Shown here: positions 31,745-39,788 of the stretch, piece after piece
How the letters are laid out: each line of letters starts with the position of its first letter
Numbering within the stretch: position 1 is the stretch's first letter
Source of the DNA: Thermocrispum agreste DSM 44070
GTDB taxonomy: Bacteria; Actinomycetota; Actinomycetes; Mycobacteriales; Pseudonocardiaceae
DNA: 64,000 nucleotides
Reading direction: 5' to 3'
NCBI RefSeq assembly: GCF_000427905.1
Contig: NZ_KE386604.1
Coordinates: forward strand, 741,053-805,052
Program-made: the position numbers and the translations under genes
Notes under the pieces: generated by a model
Databases searched by the model: none
What the model was told of the DNA's origin: nothing
What the model saw: only the letters and a program-made list of their open reading frames with translations

Positions 31745-32428
31745 TCAGCCCGCGCCGTGGTAGACGAACTGCCCCAGCCCGACGGTGAAGATCATCAGGC
31801 CGTACAGGCCGTGTTCGATCGAGACGGCCAGCAGTGACCGGCTGCGCTGGTAGCGGTAGGCGAACAGCAGCCCGCCGATGGTGGTGGCGACGACCGCGAA
31901 CCAGTTGCTGAAGATGATGTGCGCGAACCCGAAGGCCGCCGCGCTGGCCAGAATCATCCCCGGCCCGGTGCCGAACACGTGGCGATACCGGTGGAACAGG
32001 AACGCGCGGAAGATCAGCTCCTGCGGATAGGCGCTGAACACCGGGTAGGCGATCGCCACGAGTGCCCATCTGGCCGGGTCGCTGCGCGGGAAGCCGAAGA
32101 GGTCTTCCGGCAGCAGCAGCGCGACGCAGATCAGCGCGACGACGGTGGCGGCCGCCCACAGGCCGAGAATCGACGGCACATGCTCGCGCACCGCAGGAAG
32201 CCGGATCAGGTCCTCCCGGTCGAAGCCCGGCTGCCGGTACAGGTAGGTCGCGCAGCCCACGCCGAGCACGACCAGAAACGGAATAGGGCTGACTCCGTCG
32301 GCCACGGTGTCGAATACCGCGATGACGCCGAAGAACAGGACGGCGTATTCCAGCAGCAGATAGACGCGTTTGCCGACGGGGACCTGTTCGACGGCCGATG
32401 ATGCCGGTGCCGCGGTTGTTTCTGCCAC
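31745..32428 (-). CDS. CPBP family intramembrane protease-like protein
   Basis: The 227-residue protein has about seven membrane helices and the CPBP (Abi) signature. The first motif reads Pro-Gln-Glu-Leu-Ile-Phe-Arg, where the family usually has two adjacent Glu. The second is Phe-Gly-Phe-Ala-His, and the third region has Glu-His-Gly-Leu-Tyr-Gly. The catalytic Glu and Arg are kept but the first Glu is Gln. Members process prenylated proteins or bacteriocins, and most are uncharacterised. GTG 32428 follows CGGGAG. It is divergent from the S28 peptidase. Confidence 0.88.
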   Translation of the reverse strand: MAETTAAPASSAVEQVPVGKRVYLLLEYAVLFFGVIAVFDTVADGVSPIPFLVVLGVGCATYLYRQPGFDREDLIRLPAVREHVPSILGLWAAATVVALICVALLLPEDLFGFPRSDPARWALVAIAYPVFSAYPQELIFRAFLFHRYRHVFGTGPGMILASAAAFGFAHIIFSNWFAVVATTIGGLLFAYRYQRSRSLLAVSIEHGLYGLMIFTVGLGQFVYHGAG

Positions 32429-32626
32429 GTTGGTGAACTCCCGAGTGCTCGCTCCCGCTTTTCCAGCATGCCGCAGCCGGTGTCGTCGCCGCGTGAGATC
32501 GCGGCATGTTTGCGCCGCTGTCACATACCCGACATTCGGATCTTCCGAACCCCGTCGCGCTCGGCCAGAATGCGCGGGTTGTCCGCGTGACATGCGGTGA
32601 CGCGACAGGCGCAAGGGAGATTTCAG

Positions 32627-34087
32627 GTGCGTATCACGATCAGACGCGCGGTGGCGGTGGTGGCCGCCGCCGCGAGTATGGCGGCGTACGGGCTCGCCGC
32701 GCCCGCGCTGGCCGAGCCGGGGTCGGCGGCCGCCACGTGGCAAGCCCACCAGGCCGGACAAGACATCGTCGACCGGCTCGAGCAGGTCGACGGGCTGACG
32801 ATCGTCAAGGAGGAGCCACCCCCGGCGCCGGGCTTCCGGTTCTTCTTCCTCACCTACGAGCAGCCGATCGACCACGAGCGTCCGTGGCTCGGCACGTTCC
32901 AGCAGCGCTTCTCCCTGCTGCACCGGGACACCAGCAGGCCGATGATCCTGCACACCACCGGCTACGGCATGCCGGAGCGGGCGTTCCGGGCGGAGCCGAC
33001 CGTGCTGCTGGACGGCAACCAGATCTCGGTCGAGCAGCGGTTCTTCACCCCGTCCCGGCCGGAGAACGCCGACTGGACGAAGCTGACCATCAAGCAGGCC
33101 GCGGCCGACCACCATCGGCTGGTGCAGGCCCTGAAGCCGATCTACCACAAGAAGTGGATTGCCACCGGGGCCAGCAAGGGCGGCATGACCTCGGTCTATC
33201 ACCGCCGGTTCCACCCCGAGGACGTCGACGGTGTCGTCGCCTACGTGGCCCCCAACGACGTCCACAACAACGCCGACCGCGCCTACGACAAGTTCTTCGA
33301 GCAGGTCGGCTCGAGCCGGCAGTGCCAGGACGCGCTGGAGGCGCTGCAGCGTGAGGCGCTCAAGCGGCGGGACGAGCTGGTCGAGCGCTACGAGGACTAC
33401 GCCCGGCAGCACGGTCTGCACTTCGACCGGGTCTTCGGGTCGGCCGACAAGGCGTTCGAGATGACCGTGCTGGACGTGGCGTGGGCGTTCTGGCAGTACT
33501 GGCTGGAGGAGGACTGCGACATCGTTCCCGAGCCCACGGCGAGCACCGACGAGATCTGGGAGTTCATCGACTTGGTCGCCGGGTTCGACTTCTACGCCGA
33601 CGAGGGCATCCTCCCGTACGCGCCGTACTACTACCAGGCGGCGACCCAGCTCGGCTGGCCGACGTTGAAGTTCAAGCACCTCAAGGGCCTGCTCCGGTAC
33701 CCGAAGCTGTACCAGGCCAACTCGAGCCTGCCGCCGGAGCTGCGGGCCAAGCACGACCCCCGGCCGATGATCGACGTCGACCGGTGGGTGAAGCGCAAGT
33801 CCAAGCAGATGCTGTTCGTCTACGGCGAGAACGACCCGTGGGGTGCCGAGCCGTTCACCGACAGCGGCCGCGATTCGGCCACGTTCGTCGCGCCTGGCGC
33901 CAACCACGGCGCGAACATCGCCGCGTTGCGCCCGGAGGACGCCGAAGCCGCCACCGCGATGCTGCGGCGGTGGGCCGGTGTCGACGCCCAGACGGCTCGC
34001 GCGGCCGCGGCGGGTGAGCTCGGCAGGCACATTCCGGGACTGGACGACTGGGATCCGCGCGAGCAGCGGCCTGCGCTCGTTCCGTGA
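32627..34087 (+). CDS. Secreted S28-family serine peptidase (tripeptidyl aminopeptidase type)
   Basis: The 486-residue precursor starts with a signal peptide (basic Arg-Ile-Thr-Ile-Arg-Arg, hydrophobic core, Ala-Leu-Ala cleavage site near 28). The nucleophile Ser183 lies in Gly-Ala-Ser-Lys-Gly-Gly, the Asp in Glu-Asn-Asp-Pro-Trp-Gly near 407, and the His in Gly-Ala-Asn-His-Gly near 429, giving a complete triad. Such enzymes remove peptides from free N-termini behind Pro. GTG 32627 follows AAGGGAG; the in-frame codon at 32597 adds ten residues ahead of the signal peptide and was rejected. A strong hairpin follows the stop. Confidence 0.92.
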   Translation: MRITIRRAVAVVAAAASMAAYGLAAPALAEPGSAAATWQAHQAGQDIVDRLEQVDGLTIVKEEPPPAPGFRFFFLTYEQPIDHERPWLGTFQQRFSLLHRDTSRPMILHTTGYGMPERAFRAEPTVLLDGNQISVEQRFFTPSRPENADWTKLTIKQAAADHHRLVQALKPIYHKKWIATGASKGGMTSVYHRRFHPEDVDGVVAYVAPNDVHNNADRAYDKFFEQVGSSRQCQDALEALQREALKRRDELVERYEDYARQHGLHFDRVFGSADKAFEMTVLDVAWAFWQYWLEEDCDIVPEPTASTDEIWEFIDLVAGFDFYADEGILPYAPYYYQAATQLGWPTLKFKHLKGLLRYPKLYQANSSLPPELRAKHDPRPMIDVDRWVKRKSKQMLFVYGENDPWGAEPFTDSGRDSATFVAPGANHGANIAALRPEDAEAATAMLRRWAGVDAQTARAAAAGELGRHIPGLDDWDPREQRPALVP

Positions 34088-34096
34088 CGCTTGGTT

Positions 34097-34134
34097 CCGA
34101 GGGGCGTCGTCGGTGACCCGGGGACGCCCCTCGG
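34097..34134 (+). terminator. 12-bp perfect hairpin after the S28 peptidase gene
   Basis: CCGAGGGGCGTC at 34097-34108 pairs perfectly with 34123-34134 across a 14-base loop, 10 bp after the stop codon. It has no T-run, but its position and stability suggest a terminator. Confidence 0.8.
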
Positions 34135-34182
34135 ACGGGGCCCGGCGCTGACGGCCGGCGGCCGGGGAGCGAAGATGGGACC

Positions 34183-34674
34183 GTGAACAGCGAACCAAGC
34201 CGGCCGGATGACGCCAAGCTGCTCGACGAGGCCGTTCGCCTGGCGATCGAGAGCATCGGAGAGGGCGGCGGCCCGTTCGGCGCGCTCGTGGTCCGGGACG
34301 GCGAGGTACTGGCCACCGGGGCCAACGAGGTGACCCGCAGCCTGGACCCGACGGCACACGCCGAAGTGGTGGCCATCCGGCGGGCCTGCCAGGCCGTCGG
34401 CGATTTCCGGCTGGACGGGTGCACGCTGGTCTGTTCGTGCGAGCCGTGCCCGCTGTGCCTGTCGGCCGCGCTGTGGGCGCGGGTCGAACGGGTGGTCTAC
34501 GCGGCCGACCGGCACGACGCCGCGGCCGCCGGATTCGACGACAGCGCGTTGTACGAGTTGTTCACCCGGCCGCGCGAGGAATGGACGAGGCTGTCCATCC
34601 GGCAGGTCCGGACCGGCTTCGAGACCGGGCCGTTCGTGGCGTGGCAGGAACGCCCGGACAAGGTCGAGTACTGA
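34183..34674 (+). CDS. Nucleoside/guanine deaminase family protein
   Basis: The 163-residue zinc-dependent deaminase has His59-Ala-Glu61 (zinc ligand and proton shuttle) and Pro-Cys89-Pro-Leu-Cys92 (zinc ligands). The opening Gly-Gly-Gly-Pro-Phe-Gly-Ala and C-terminal Phe-x-x-Trp-x-Glu pattern fit guanine deaminase or closely related purine deaminases more than TadA. The deep specificity cannot be fixed by reading. GTG 34183 is the start. It sits alone between the S28 peptidase and a Rieske lipoprotein. Confidence 0.9.
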   Translation: MNSEPSRPDDAKLLDEAVRLAIESIGEGGGPFGALVVRDGEVLATGANEVTRSLDPTAHAEVVAIRRACQAVGDFRLDGCTLVCSCEPCPLCLSAALWARVERVVYAADRHDAAAAGFDDSALYELFTRPREEWTRLSIRQVRTGFETGPFVAWQERPDKVEY

Positions 34675-34756
34675 ACCCAACACGGTGTTGAACTCCGCGC
34701 GGGCATGATCCGTTGTGACGAACATGCCGAACCCACCACGCGATCGGAGATCCACC

Positions 34757-35197
34757 ATGGACCGTTCGACCACGCCGGCCGGGCGCGCATCGGGCGTCCC
34801 GCGCCGGACCGCCATCGCCGGAACCGGTGTGCTCGCCGTGACCGGCGCGGCCCTCGCGGCCTGCGGAGACGGCGGCGGGGGCGGAGGCGGGGGTGAGGCC
34901 CCGGCCAAGGGCACCGTGATCGGCAAGGCGTCCGACGTCCAGGTCGGCGGCGGCACCGTCTTCAAGGACGCCGAAACCGTGGTGACGCAGCCGGCCGAAG
35001 GCGAGTTCAAGGCGTTCTCGGCAATCTGCACCCACCAGGGCTGCCTGGTGGACAGCGTCAGCGACGGCCTGATCAACTGCAAGTGCCACGGGTCGCAGTT
35101 CACGCTCGACGGCCGCGTCGCCAAGGGGCCTGCCAGGGATCCGTTGCCTGCCCGCGAGGTCACCGTCACCGAGGCAGGGGACATCGTCGCGGGCTGA
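34757..35197 (+). CDS. Rieske [2Fe-2S] domain lipoprotein
   Basis: From ATG 34757 the 146-residue protein has a Tat-like Arg-Arg pair at 16-17, a hydrophobic stretch and a lipobox Cys at about 36. A Gly-rich linker follows, then a Rieske domain with Cys-Thr-His-Gln-Gly-Cys and Cys-Lys-Cys-His-Gly-Ser supplying the two Cys and two His ligands. It is the small, stand-alone type and not the QcrA subunit. The electron partner is unknown. The in-frame codon at 34715 lacks a ribosome site, while GGAG precedes 34757. Confidence 0.9.
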   Translation: MDRSTTPAGRASGVPRRTAIAGTGVLAVTGAALAACGDGGGGGGGGEAPAKGTVIGKASDVQVGGGTVFKDAETVVTQPAEGEFKAFSAICTHQGCLVDSVSDGLINCKCHGSQFTLDGRVAKGPARDPLPAREVTVTEAGDIVAG

Positions 35198-35262
35198 CCG
35201 CTCGCTGTGGGAAGCGTCCCAACCCTGCCGTGCCGCCGGGATGCGCCGGTAGGTTCAGCGGC

Positions 35263-36411
35263 ATGGCATCCATCGAGACGGCAGCGGTGCACGCGGGGGA
35301 GCGCAGGCCGGGCCCGGAGGGCTCGCTGGTCTTCCCGATCTACCAGGGGACGGTCTACCAGAGCAGGTCCGGCGAATCGTACGACGAGATCCAGTACCTG
35401 CGGATGAGCACGACGCCGTCGCAGGAGTACCTGGCCGACAAGCTCGCCGAGCTGGAGCAGGGCGAGGCGGCGGTGGCCACCGCGTCCGGGATGGCGGCGA
35501 TCTCCGCGACCCTGCTCAGCGTGCTGCGGGCAGGCGACCACCTGCTGGTGGCGAACGTCCTCTACGGCGGGACGGCGAGCCTGCTGGCCAAGTTCGCCGA
35601 CCGGCTCGGCTGGACCTACACGTTCGTCGACCCGCAGCAGCCGGGGACGTGGCAGGACGCGCTCACCCCGCGGACCAAGGCGCTCTACGTCGAGACCATC
35701 TCCAACCCGCTGATCCGGGTCAGCCGGGTGCGGGAAGTCGCCGATTTCTGCCGGCGGCACGGCCTGGTCAGCATCGTCGACAACACGTTCGCCAGCCCGG
35801 TCAACCTGCGCCCGATCCGGCTCGGCTTCGACCTGGTGCTGCACAGCGCCACCAAGTACCTCGGCGGCCACTCCGACCTGGTCGCCGGGTGCGTCGTCGG
35901 CCGCGCCGACCTGGTGCGGCAGGTGCGGGCCACCCAGAACCTGTTCGGCGGGAGCCTGGACCCGCACACCGGATTCCTGCTGGCCAGGGGCATCAAGACG
36001 CTCGGCGTGCGGGTGCGGCAGCAGAACGCCAATGCCGGAGCGATCGCACGGTTCCTGGCCGCCCGGCCGGAAGTGGCCGAGGTGCACTATCCCGGCCTGC
36101 CTGGCCATCCGGACCACGAGTACGCGGCCGGGCTGCTGGACGGATTCGGGGGAATGCTCAGCTTCCGGCTCGTCGGGGGAGAACGGGCCGTCGACGCGTT
36201 GTTCGACGCGCTGCGGCTGCCGTACGTGGCACCAAGCTTGGGCGGCGTGGAAACGACGATCACCAAACCCGCGGTCACCTCGCACGCCAGCGTGGGCGCC
36301 GACCACCGGGCGAGAATCGGGCTGCCCGACGACCTGGTGCGGCTGTCCTGCGGAATAGAAGCGGCCGACGACCTTGTTGCCGACTTCGAGCAGGCGCTGA
36401 GCAAGATCTGA
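35263..36411 (+). CDS. Cys/Met-metabolism PLP-dependent enzyme (cystathionine gamma-synthase/lyase family)
   Basis: The 382-residue protein has the fold type I PLP signature. Tyr-Gly-Gly-Thr lies near 100, Asp-Asn-Thr-Phe-Ala-Ser-Pro near 170, and the Schiff-base Lys198 in Ser-Ala-Thr-Lys-Tyr-Leu-Gly-Gly-His-Ser-Asp. The C-terminus holds Pro-Ser-Leu-Gly-Gly-Val-Glu and Arg-Leu-Ser-Cys-Gly-Ile-Glu. The family includes cystathionine gamma-synthase, gamma-lyase and methionine gamma-lyase; sequence reading cannot decide between them. ATG 35263 matches the family N-terminus. A hairpin follows the stop. Confidence 0.92.
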   Translation: MASIETAAVHAGERRPGPEGSLVFPIYQGTVYQSRSGESYDEIQYLRMSTTPSQEYLADKLAELEQGEAAVATASGMAAISATLLSVLRAGDHLLVANVLYGGTASLLAKFADRLGWTYTFVDPQQPGTWQDALTPRTKALYVETISNPLIRVSRVREVADFCRRHGLVSIVDNTFASPVNLRPIRLGFDLVLHSATKYLGGHSDLVAGCVVGRADLVRQVRATQNLFGGSLDPHTGFLLARGIKTLGVRVRQQNANAGAIARFLAARPEVAEVHYPGLPGHPDHEYAAGLLDGFGGMLSFRLVGGERAVDALFDALRLPYVAPSLGGVETTITKPAVTSHASVGADHRARIGLPDDLVRLSCGIEAADDLVADFEQALSKI

Positions 36412-36428
36412 TCTCCTGGCTTCCCGAC

Positions 36429-36447
36429 GCCGCCGGTCCCCGGCGGC
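36429..36447 (+). terminator. Short GC hairpin after the PLP enzyme gene
   Basis: GCCGCCGG at 36429-36436 pairs with CCGGCGGC at 36440-36447 with a 3-base loop, 18 bp after the stop codon. It probably ends transcription before the EamA genes. Confidence 0.6.
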
Positions 36448-36610
36448 AGGCGCCGTCGCGGGGCGGTTGGTGCGTGTGCCGCCCGGTCAGGGCTTCGCGG
36501 TGCGTGTCGGCGGGGGTTCTGCTTGCCCGCCCTGCCTGATGCATCCGGAATGTCGGTGGCGGTCGGCAAAATCGCTGGCGCCGACAAGCTGTCCGAGGGA
36601 GGCTGCCAGA

Positions 36611-37528
36611 GTGCCGACGTTGACCGAACGCCACAAAGCGTTCGCCGCAGCCGCGATCACCGTCCTGTTGTGGTCGTCCGCGTTCGTCGCGATCCGGAGC
36701 GCGGCCGAGCATTATCACCCAGGGGCGCTGGCGTTGGGGAGGCTGCTGTCCGGGTCCTTGGTGCTGGTGATTTTCCTGCTGGTGCGCCGGGAGGGCATAC
36801 CGCCGCGTGGCGCCTGGCCGGGCATCGTGCTGTCCGGGGTGCTGTGGTTCGGCGTCTACATGGTGGCGCTGAACTGGGGAGAACAACTGGTCGACGCCGG
36901 CACGGCGGCGATGATCGTGGGCATCGGGCCCATCCTGATCGCGCTGCTTGGCGGCTGGCTGCTCGGCGAGGGGTTCCCGCCCCGGCTGATGGCCGGGCTG
37001 GCCGTGTCGTTCGCCGGCGCGATCGTGGTGGGCGTGTCGATGTCCGGCGACGGCGGGGATTCGATCATCGGCGTGCTGCTGTGCCTGGTCGCGGCGGCGA
37101 CGTACGCCGCGGGTGTGGTGGCGCAGAAGCCTGCGCTGCGGCACGGCTCGGCGCTGCAGATCACCGCGTACGGCTGCTTCATGGGCGCGGTGGCGTGCCT
37201 GCCGTTTTCCGGTGAGTTGATCAGCGACGTCGGTACGGCGCCGTGGCCGGCGACGGTGAACATGGTCTACCTGGGCGTGTTCCCGACGGCGATTGCATTC
37301 ACCACGTGGGCCTATGCGTTGTCGCGGACCACCGCGGGGAAGATGGGGGCGACGACGTACGCCGCGCCGGCGCTCGTGGTGCTGATGTCATGGGTGCTGC
37401 TGGACGAGCTTCCTGCCCTGCTCGCGATCGTCGGGGGTGCCCTCTGCCTGGCCGGTGTAGCCGTCTCCCGCTCGCGTCCGCGCGCCGCGGCGAAGCGGCG
37501 TGAGCCCGCGCTGGCGGAGATGGACTAG
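36611..37528 (+). CDS. EamA/DMT-family transporter (first of a tandem pair)
   Basis: The 305-residue protein has ten membrane helices in two EamA repeats. Signatures are Leu-Leu-Trp-Ser-Ser-Ala-Phe-Val-Ala-Ile-Arg in helix 1, Tyr-His-Pro-Gly-Ala-Leu-Ala-Leu-Gly-Arg in the first loop, and Pro-Thr-Ala-Ile-Ala-Phe-Thr-Thr-Trp-Ala-Tyr in the second repeat. DMT transporters export amino acids or metabolites; the substrate is unknown. GTG 36611 follows GGGAGG. The next gene is a close paralogue in the same orientation, so the pair arose by tandem duplication. Confidence 0.92.
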   Translation: MPTLTERHKAFAAAAITVLLWSSAFVAIRSAAEHYHPGALALGRLLSGSLVLVIFLLVRREGIPPRGAWPGIVLSGVLWFGVYMVALNWGEQLVDAGTAAMIVGIGPILIALLGGWLLGEGFPPRLMAGLAVSFAGAIVVGVSMSGDGGDSIIGVLLCLVAAATYAAGVVAQKPALRHGSALQITAYGCFMGAVACLPFSGELISDVGTAPWPATVNMVYLGVFPTAIAFTTWAYALSRTTAGKMGATTYAAPALVVLMSWVLLDELPALLAIVGGALCLAGVAVSRSRPRAAAKRREPALAEMD

Positions 37529-37613
37529 CGGCTCCGGGAACGCGGGCAGTCGGTCGCGGTAGTCAGTCGATGAGCATTCGGTAGGCATGCGCGAGTCTGG
37601 GAAAGGCTGGTTT

Positions 37614-38543
37614 GTGTCGTCGTTGGCGAATGTGCTGACCGAGCGCCGCAAGGCCGTGGCGGCGGTCGTCGTGTCGGTCTTGCTGTGGTCGTCCGCGTTC
37701 GTCGCGATCCGGAGCGCGGCCGAGCACTATCACCCAGGGGCGCTGGCCTTGGGGCGGCTGCTTGCCGGGGCCGTGGTCCTGGTGCTGGTGCTGCTGGTCC
37801 GCCGGGAGGGGTGGCCGCCGCGGCGCGCCTGGCCGGGCATCGTGGTGTTCGGCGTGTTGAACTTCGCCGGCTACATGGTGGCGCTGCATTGGGGCGAGCA
37901 GCAGGTCGACGCGGGGACGGCGGCGATGATCGTCGCCGTCGGGCCGATCGTGACCGCGCTGCTGAGCGGATGGTTGCTGGGCGAGGGCTTCCCGCCCCGG
38001 TTGCTTGCCGGCTTGTTGGTGTCGTTCCTCGGTGCGGTCGTGGTCGGTTCGTCGATGTCCGGCAACGGTGCGGCGTCGATTCTCGGAGCCTTGTTGTGCC
38101 TGGTGGCTGCGATAAGTGCCGCTTGCGGAGTGGTCGCGCAGAAGCCCGCGTTGCAGTACGCGTCCGCGCTGCAAGTCACCACTCTCGCCTGCCTGGTGGG
38201 TGCCCTGGCGTGCTTGCCGTTTTCCGGTGAGCTGATCAGCGACGTCGGTTCGGCGCCGTGGCCGGCGACGGCGAACATGGTCTACCTGGGCGTGTTCCCG
38301 ACGGCGATCGCGTTCACCACGTGGGCCTACGCCCTGTCGCGGACCACGGCAGGCAAGGCCGGGGTGACGTTGTACGCGGTACCCGCGGTGACGGTGTCGA
38401 TGTCCTGGATCATGCTGGGCGAGCTGCCCTCGTTCACGGCGTTCCTCGGGGGTGCTCTGTGCCTGGCCGGCGTGGCTGTGTCCCGCTGGAAGCCCCGTAC
38501 CACGAGCCGCCGTCGGCCGCCGGTTCTTGCTCGTGCGGACTAG
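37614..38543 (+). CDS. EamA/DMT-family transporter (second of a tandem pair)
   Basis: The 309-residue protein shares long identical blocks with its upstream neighbour, including helix 1, the loop around Tyr-His-Pro-Gly-Ala-Leu, and the Phe-Ser-Gly-Glu-Leu-Ile-Ser-Asp-Val-Gly region. It differs in helices 3 and 7-9, where specificity may have changed. GTG 37614 aligns with the paralogue's start; an ATG at 37587 would add nine residues. Its stop lies 4 bp from the end of a convergent pqqB fragment. Confidence 0.9.
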   Translation: MSSLANVLTERRKAVAAVVVSVLLWSSAFVAIRSAAEHYHPGALALGRLLAGAVVLVLVLLVRREGWPPRRAWPGIVVFGVLNFAGYMVALHWGEQQVDAGTAAMIVAVGPIVTALLSGWLLGEGFPPRLLAGLLVSFLGAVVVGSSMSGNGAASILGALLCLVAAISAACGVVAQKPALQYASALQVTTLACLVGALACLPFSGELISDVGSAPWPATANMVYLGVFPTAIAFTTWAYALSRTTAGKAGVTLYAVPAVTVSMSWIMLGELPSFTAFLGGALCLAGVAVSRWKPRTTSRRRPPVLARAD

Positions 38544-38547
38544 CGCA

Positions 38548-38790
38548 TCACAGCTCGAGGACGGTGCCGTCCGGCGGGAGCTCCACCCCGGCGGCGCGCA
38601 CCCGCGCATGCTGCTCGGACGTGCTGTACAGCACCGGATTGGTGTTGTTCAGATGCGTGTACGCCCAGCGCACGGTCGAGTGCTTCCGTAGCAGCGGCGG
38701 TTCAACCGCGGTGCCGGTGGCCGCACCGGTGGCGGTGCTGCTGGCGGTGCTGCTGGCGGTGCTGGTGGCGATGCTGGTGGCGCTGATCAA
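38548..38790 (-). pseudogene. pqqB: Remnant of pqqB (3' end only)
   Basis: The last ~41 codons, 38548-38673, match the C-terminus of PqqB: an Asn-Asn-Thr-Asn-Pro-Val-Leu motif, a helix with Glu-Gln-His-Ala-Arg-Val-Arg-Ala-Ala-Gly-Val, and Pro-Asp-Gly-Thr-Val-Leu-Glu-Leu at the end. PqqB is normally ~300 residues with a beta-lactamase-like core. Here only a short Ala/Thr/Ser run precedes, made of 12-bp repeats. A TTG at 38790 behind GGAAGGAG could still allow translation of an 80-residue peptide. It lies downstream of a broken pqqA on the same strand. Confidence 0.75.
38731..38778. repeat. Four 12-bp tandem repeats at the 5' side of the pqqB remnant
   Basis: GGCGGTGCTGCT occurs at 38731 and 38743. 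Variants GGCGGTGCTGGT and GGCGATGCTGGT follow at 38755 and 38767. The array replaces the expected body of pqqB. Confidence 0.85.
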
Positions 38791-38877
38791 GCAGGTCGCT
38801 CCTTCCTGCCTGTCATGACAAGGCGGACCGGCCGTGCGGCACCTGCCGCCTGGGCGGATCCGCCACTTCCTACCGGG

Positions 38878-38998
38878 TCAGTCGTCCATGCGCGCGACGT
38901 ACGCGGTCACTTCCATCGGGGTGTCGTACTCGACGACATCCGGGGAGGAAATCCGGGGTCTGCCAGGCCTCGAGCTCGGTGCCGGGATCGTCGACCAT
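38878..38998 (-). pseudogene. pqqA: pqqA (PQQ precursor peptide), frameshifted by a 13-bp duplication
   Basis: From ATG 38998 the frame reads into Trp-Gln-Thr-Pro-Asp and then fails. A different frame ends in Tyr-Asp-Thr-Pro-Met-Glu-Val-Thr-Ala-Tyr with a stop at 38878. The plus-strand word ATCCGGGG is present at 38938-38945 and again at 38951-38958, a 13-bp offset. Removing one 13-bp copy gives one continuous 35-residue peptide containing Glu-Val-Thr-Ala-Tyr, the Glu-x-x-x-Tyr core that PqqE cross-links to start PQQ synthesis. The adjacent pqqB is also decayed. The TetR gene lies just upstream on the same strand. Confidence 0.78.
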
Positions 38999-39031
38999 GC
39001 CTGATCCCCGCACTGTCGGAGCACGAGTCGA

Positions 39032-39682
39032 TCACGGCCGGATGGTAGCCCCGCCGCCGACGTCATTGCTGCCCGTACCGGATTGGGCACGCGGAGTGAC
39101 GGTGATCAACGTGCGCACCAGATCGGTGAGCAACGACGCCGGGATCCCCGGATCGAGCAACCGCTGCACGCTCAGGCCGATCCCCAGGCTCAGCAACACG
39201 GCCGCCAGGTTGTCGGCGGGCATCGGCACGTCCACGTCGAACCGCTCGGTGCTCTCCCGCACCAGATCGGCGATCACGTCGCGCATGCCCTTGTCCCGGC
39301 CGGCGAGTTCCCGGCGCAGGTGCTCGTCGTGCCGTACGGCGAGCGCGAACTCCACCTCCAGCGTCGTCCGGGCCTCGTCGCCGATGTTCTCCTCCGCCCA
39401 GCGCTGCAGCCGAGCGATGCGTTCCTCGATCGAGGCCGCCGAGCTGACCGCCTCGGTGATCTGCGCGATCTGCTCGGCGTGGATGGCGTCCAGCACGGCG
39501 AGGCACAGCTCGTTCTTGTTGCGGAAGTTGGAGTAGACCGCTCCCTTGGAGAACCCGGCCGCTTCCGCCACCTTCTCCAGCGACGTCGGCCCGTAGCCGT
39601 CGCGCAGGAACAGCTCCTTGGCGGTGGCGATCAGCTGGGCGCGCGTGCGTGCCTGACGCTCGGCGCGGGTCAGTCGTGCCAT
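39032..39682 (-). CDS. TetR family transcriptional regulator
   Basis: The 216-residue repressor has an N-terminal helix-turn-helix: Arg-Ala-Gln-Leu-Ile-Ala-Thr-Ala-Lys-Glu-Leu-Phe, then Gly-Tyr-Gly-Pro-Thr-Ser-Leu-Glu-Lys-Val-Ala, and Gly-Ala-Val-Tyr-Ser-Asn-Phe. The ligand domain is diverged. ATG 39682 matches the family start; the frame extends ten codons further without homology. Its 3' end lies 33 bp from the start of the broken pqqA, so it may once have regulated that locus. The ligand is unknown. Confidence 0.93.
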   Translation of the reverse strand: MARLTRAERQARTRAQLIATAKELFLRDGYGPTSLEKVAEAAGFSKGAVYSNFRNKNELCLAVLDAIHAEQIAQITEAVSSAASIEERIARLQRWAEENIGDEARTTLEVEFALAVRHDEHLRRELAGRDKGMRDVIADLVRESTERFDVDVPMPADNLAAVLLSLGIGLSVQRLLDPGIPASLLTDLVRTLITVTPRAQSGTGSNDVGGGATIRP

Positions 39683-39788
39683 GATCCGACCGTACTCGGC
39701 GACTCGGCGCATCCGGTGCTGGTGAGGCTCCTCAGGACACTTTCAGCATCGCGGCCACCGCGGCACGGGCACGCTCTACGATGCAGGC

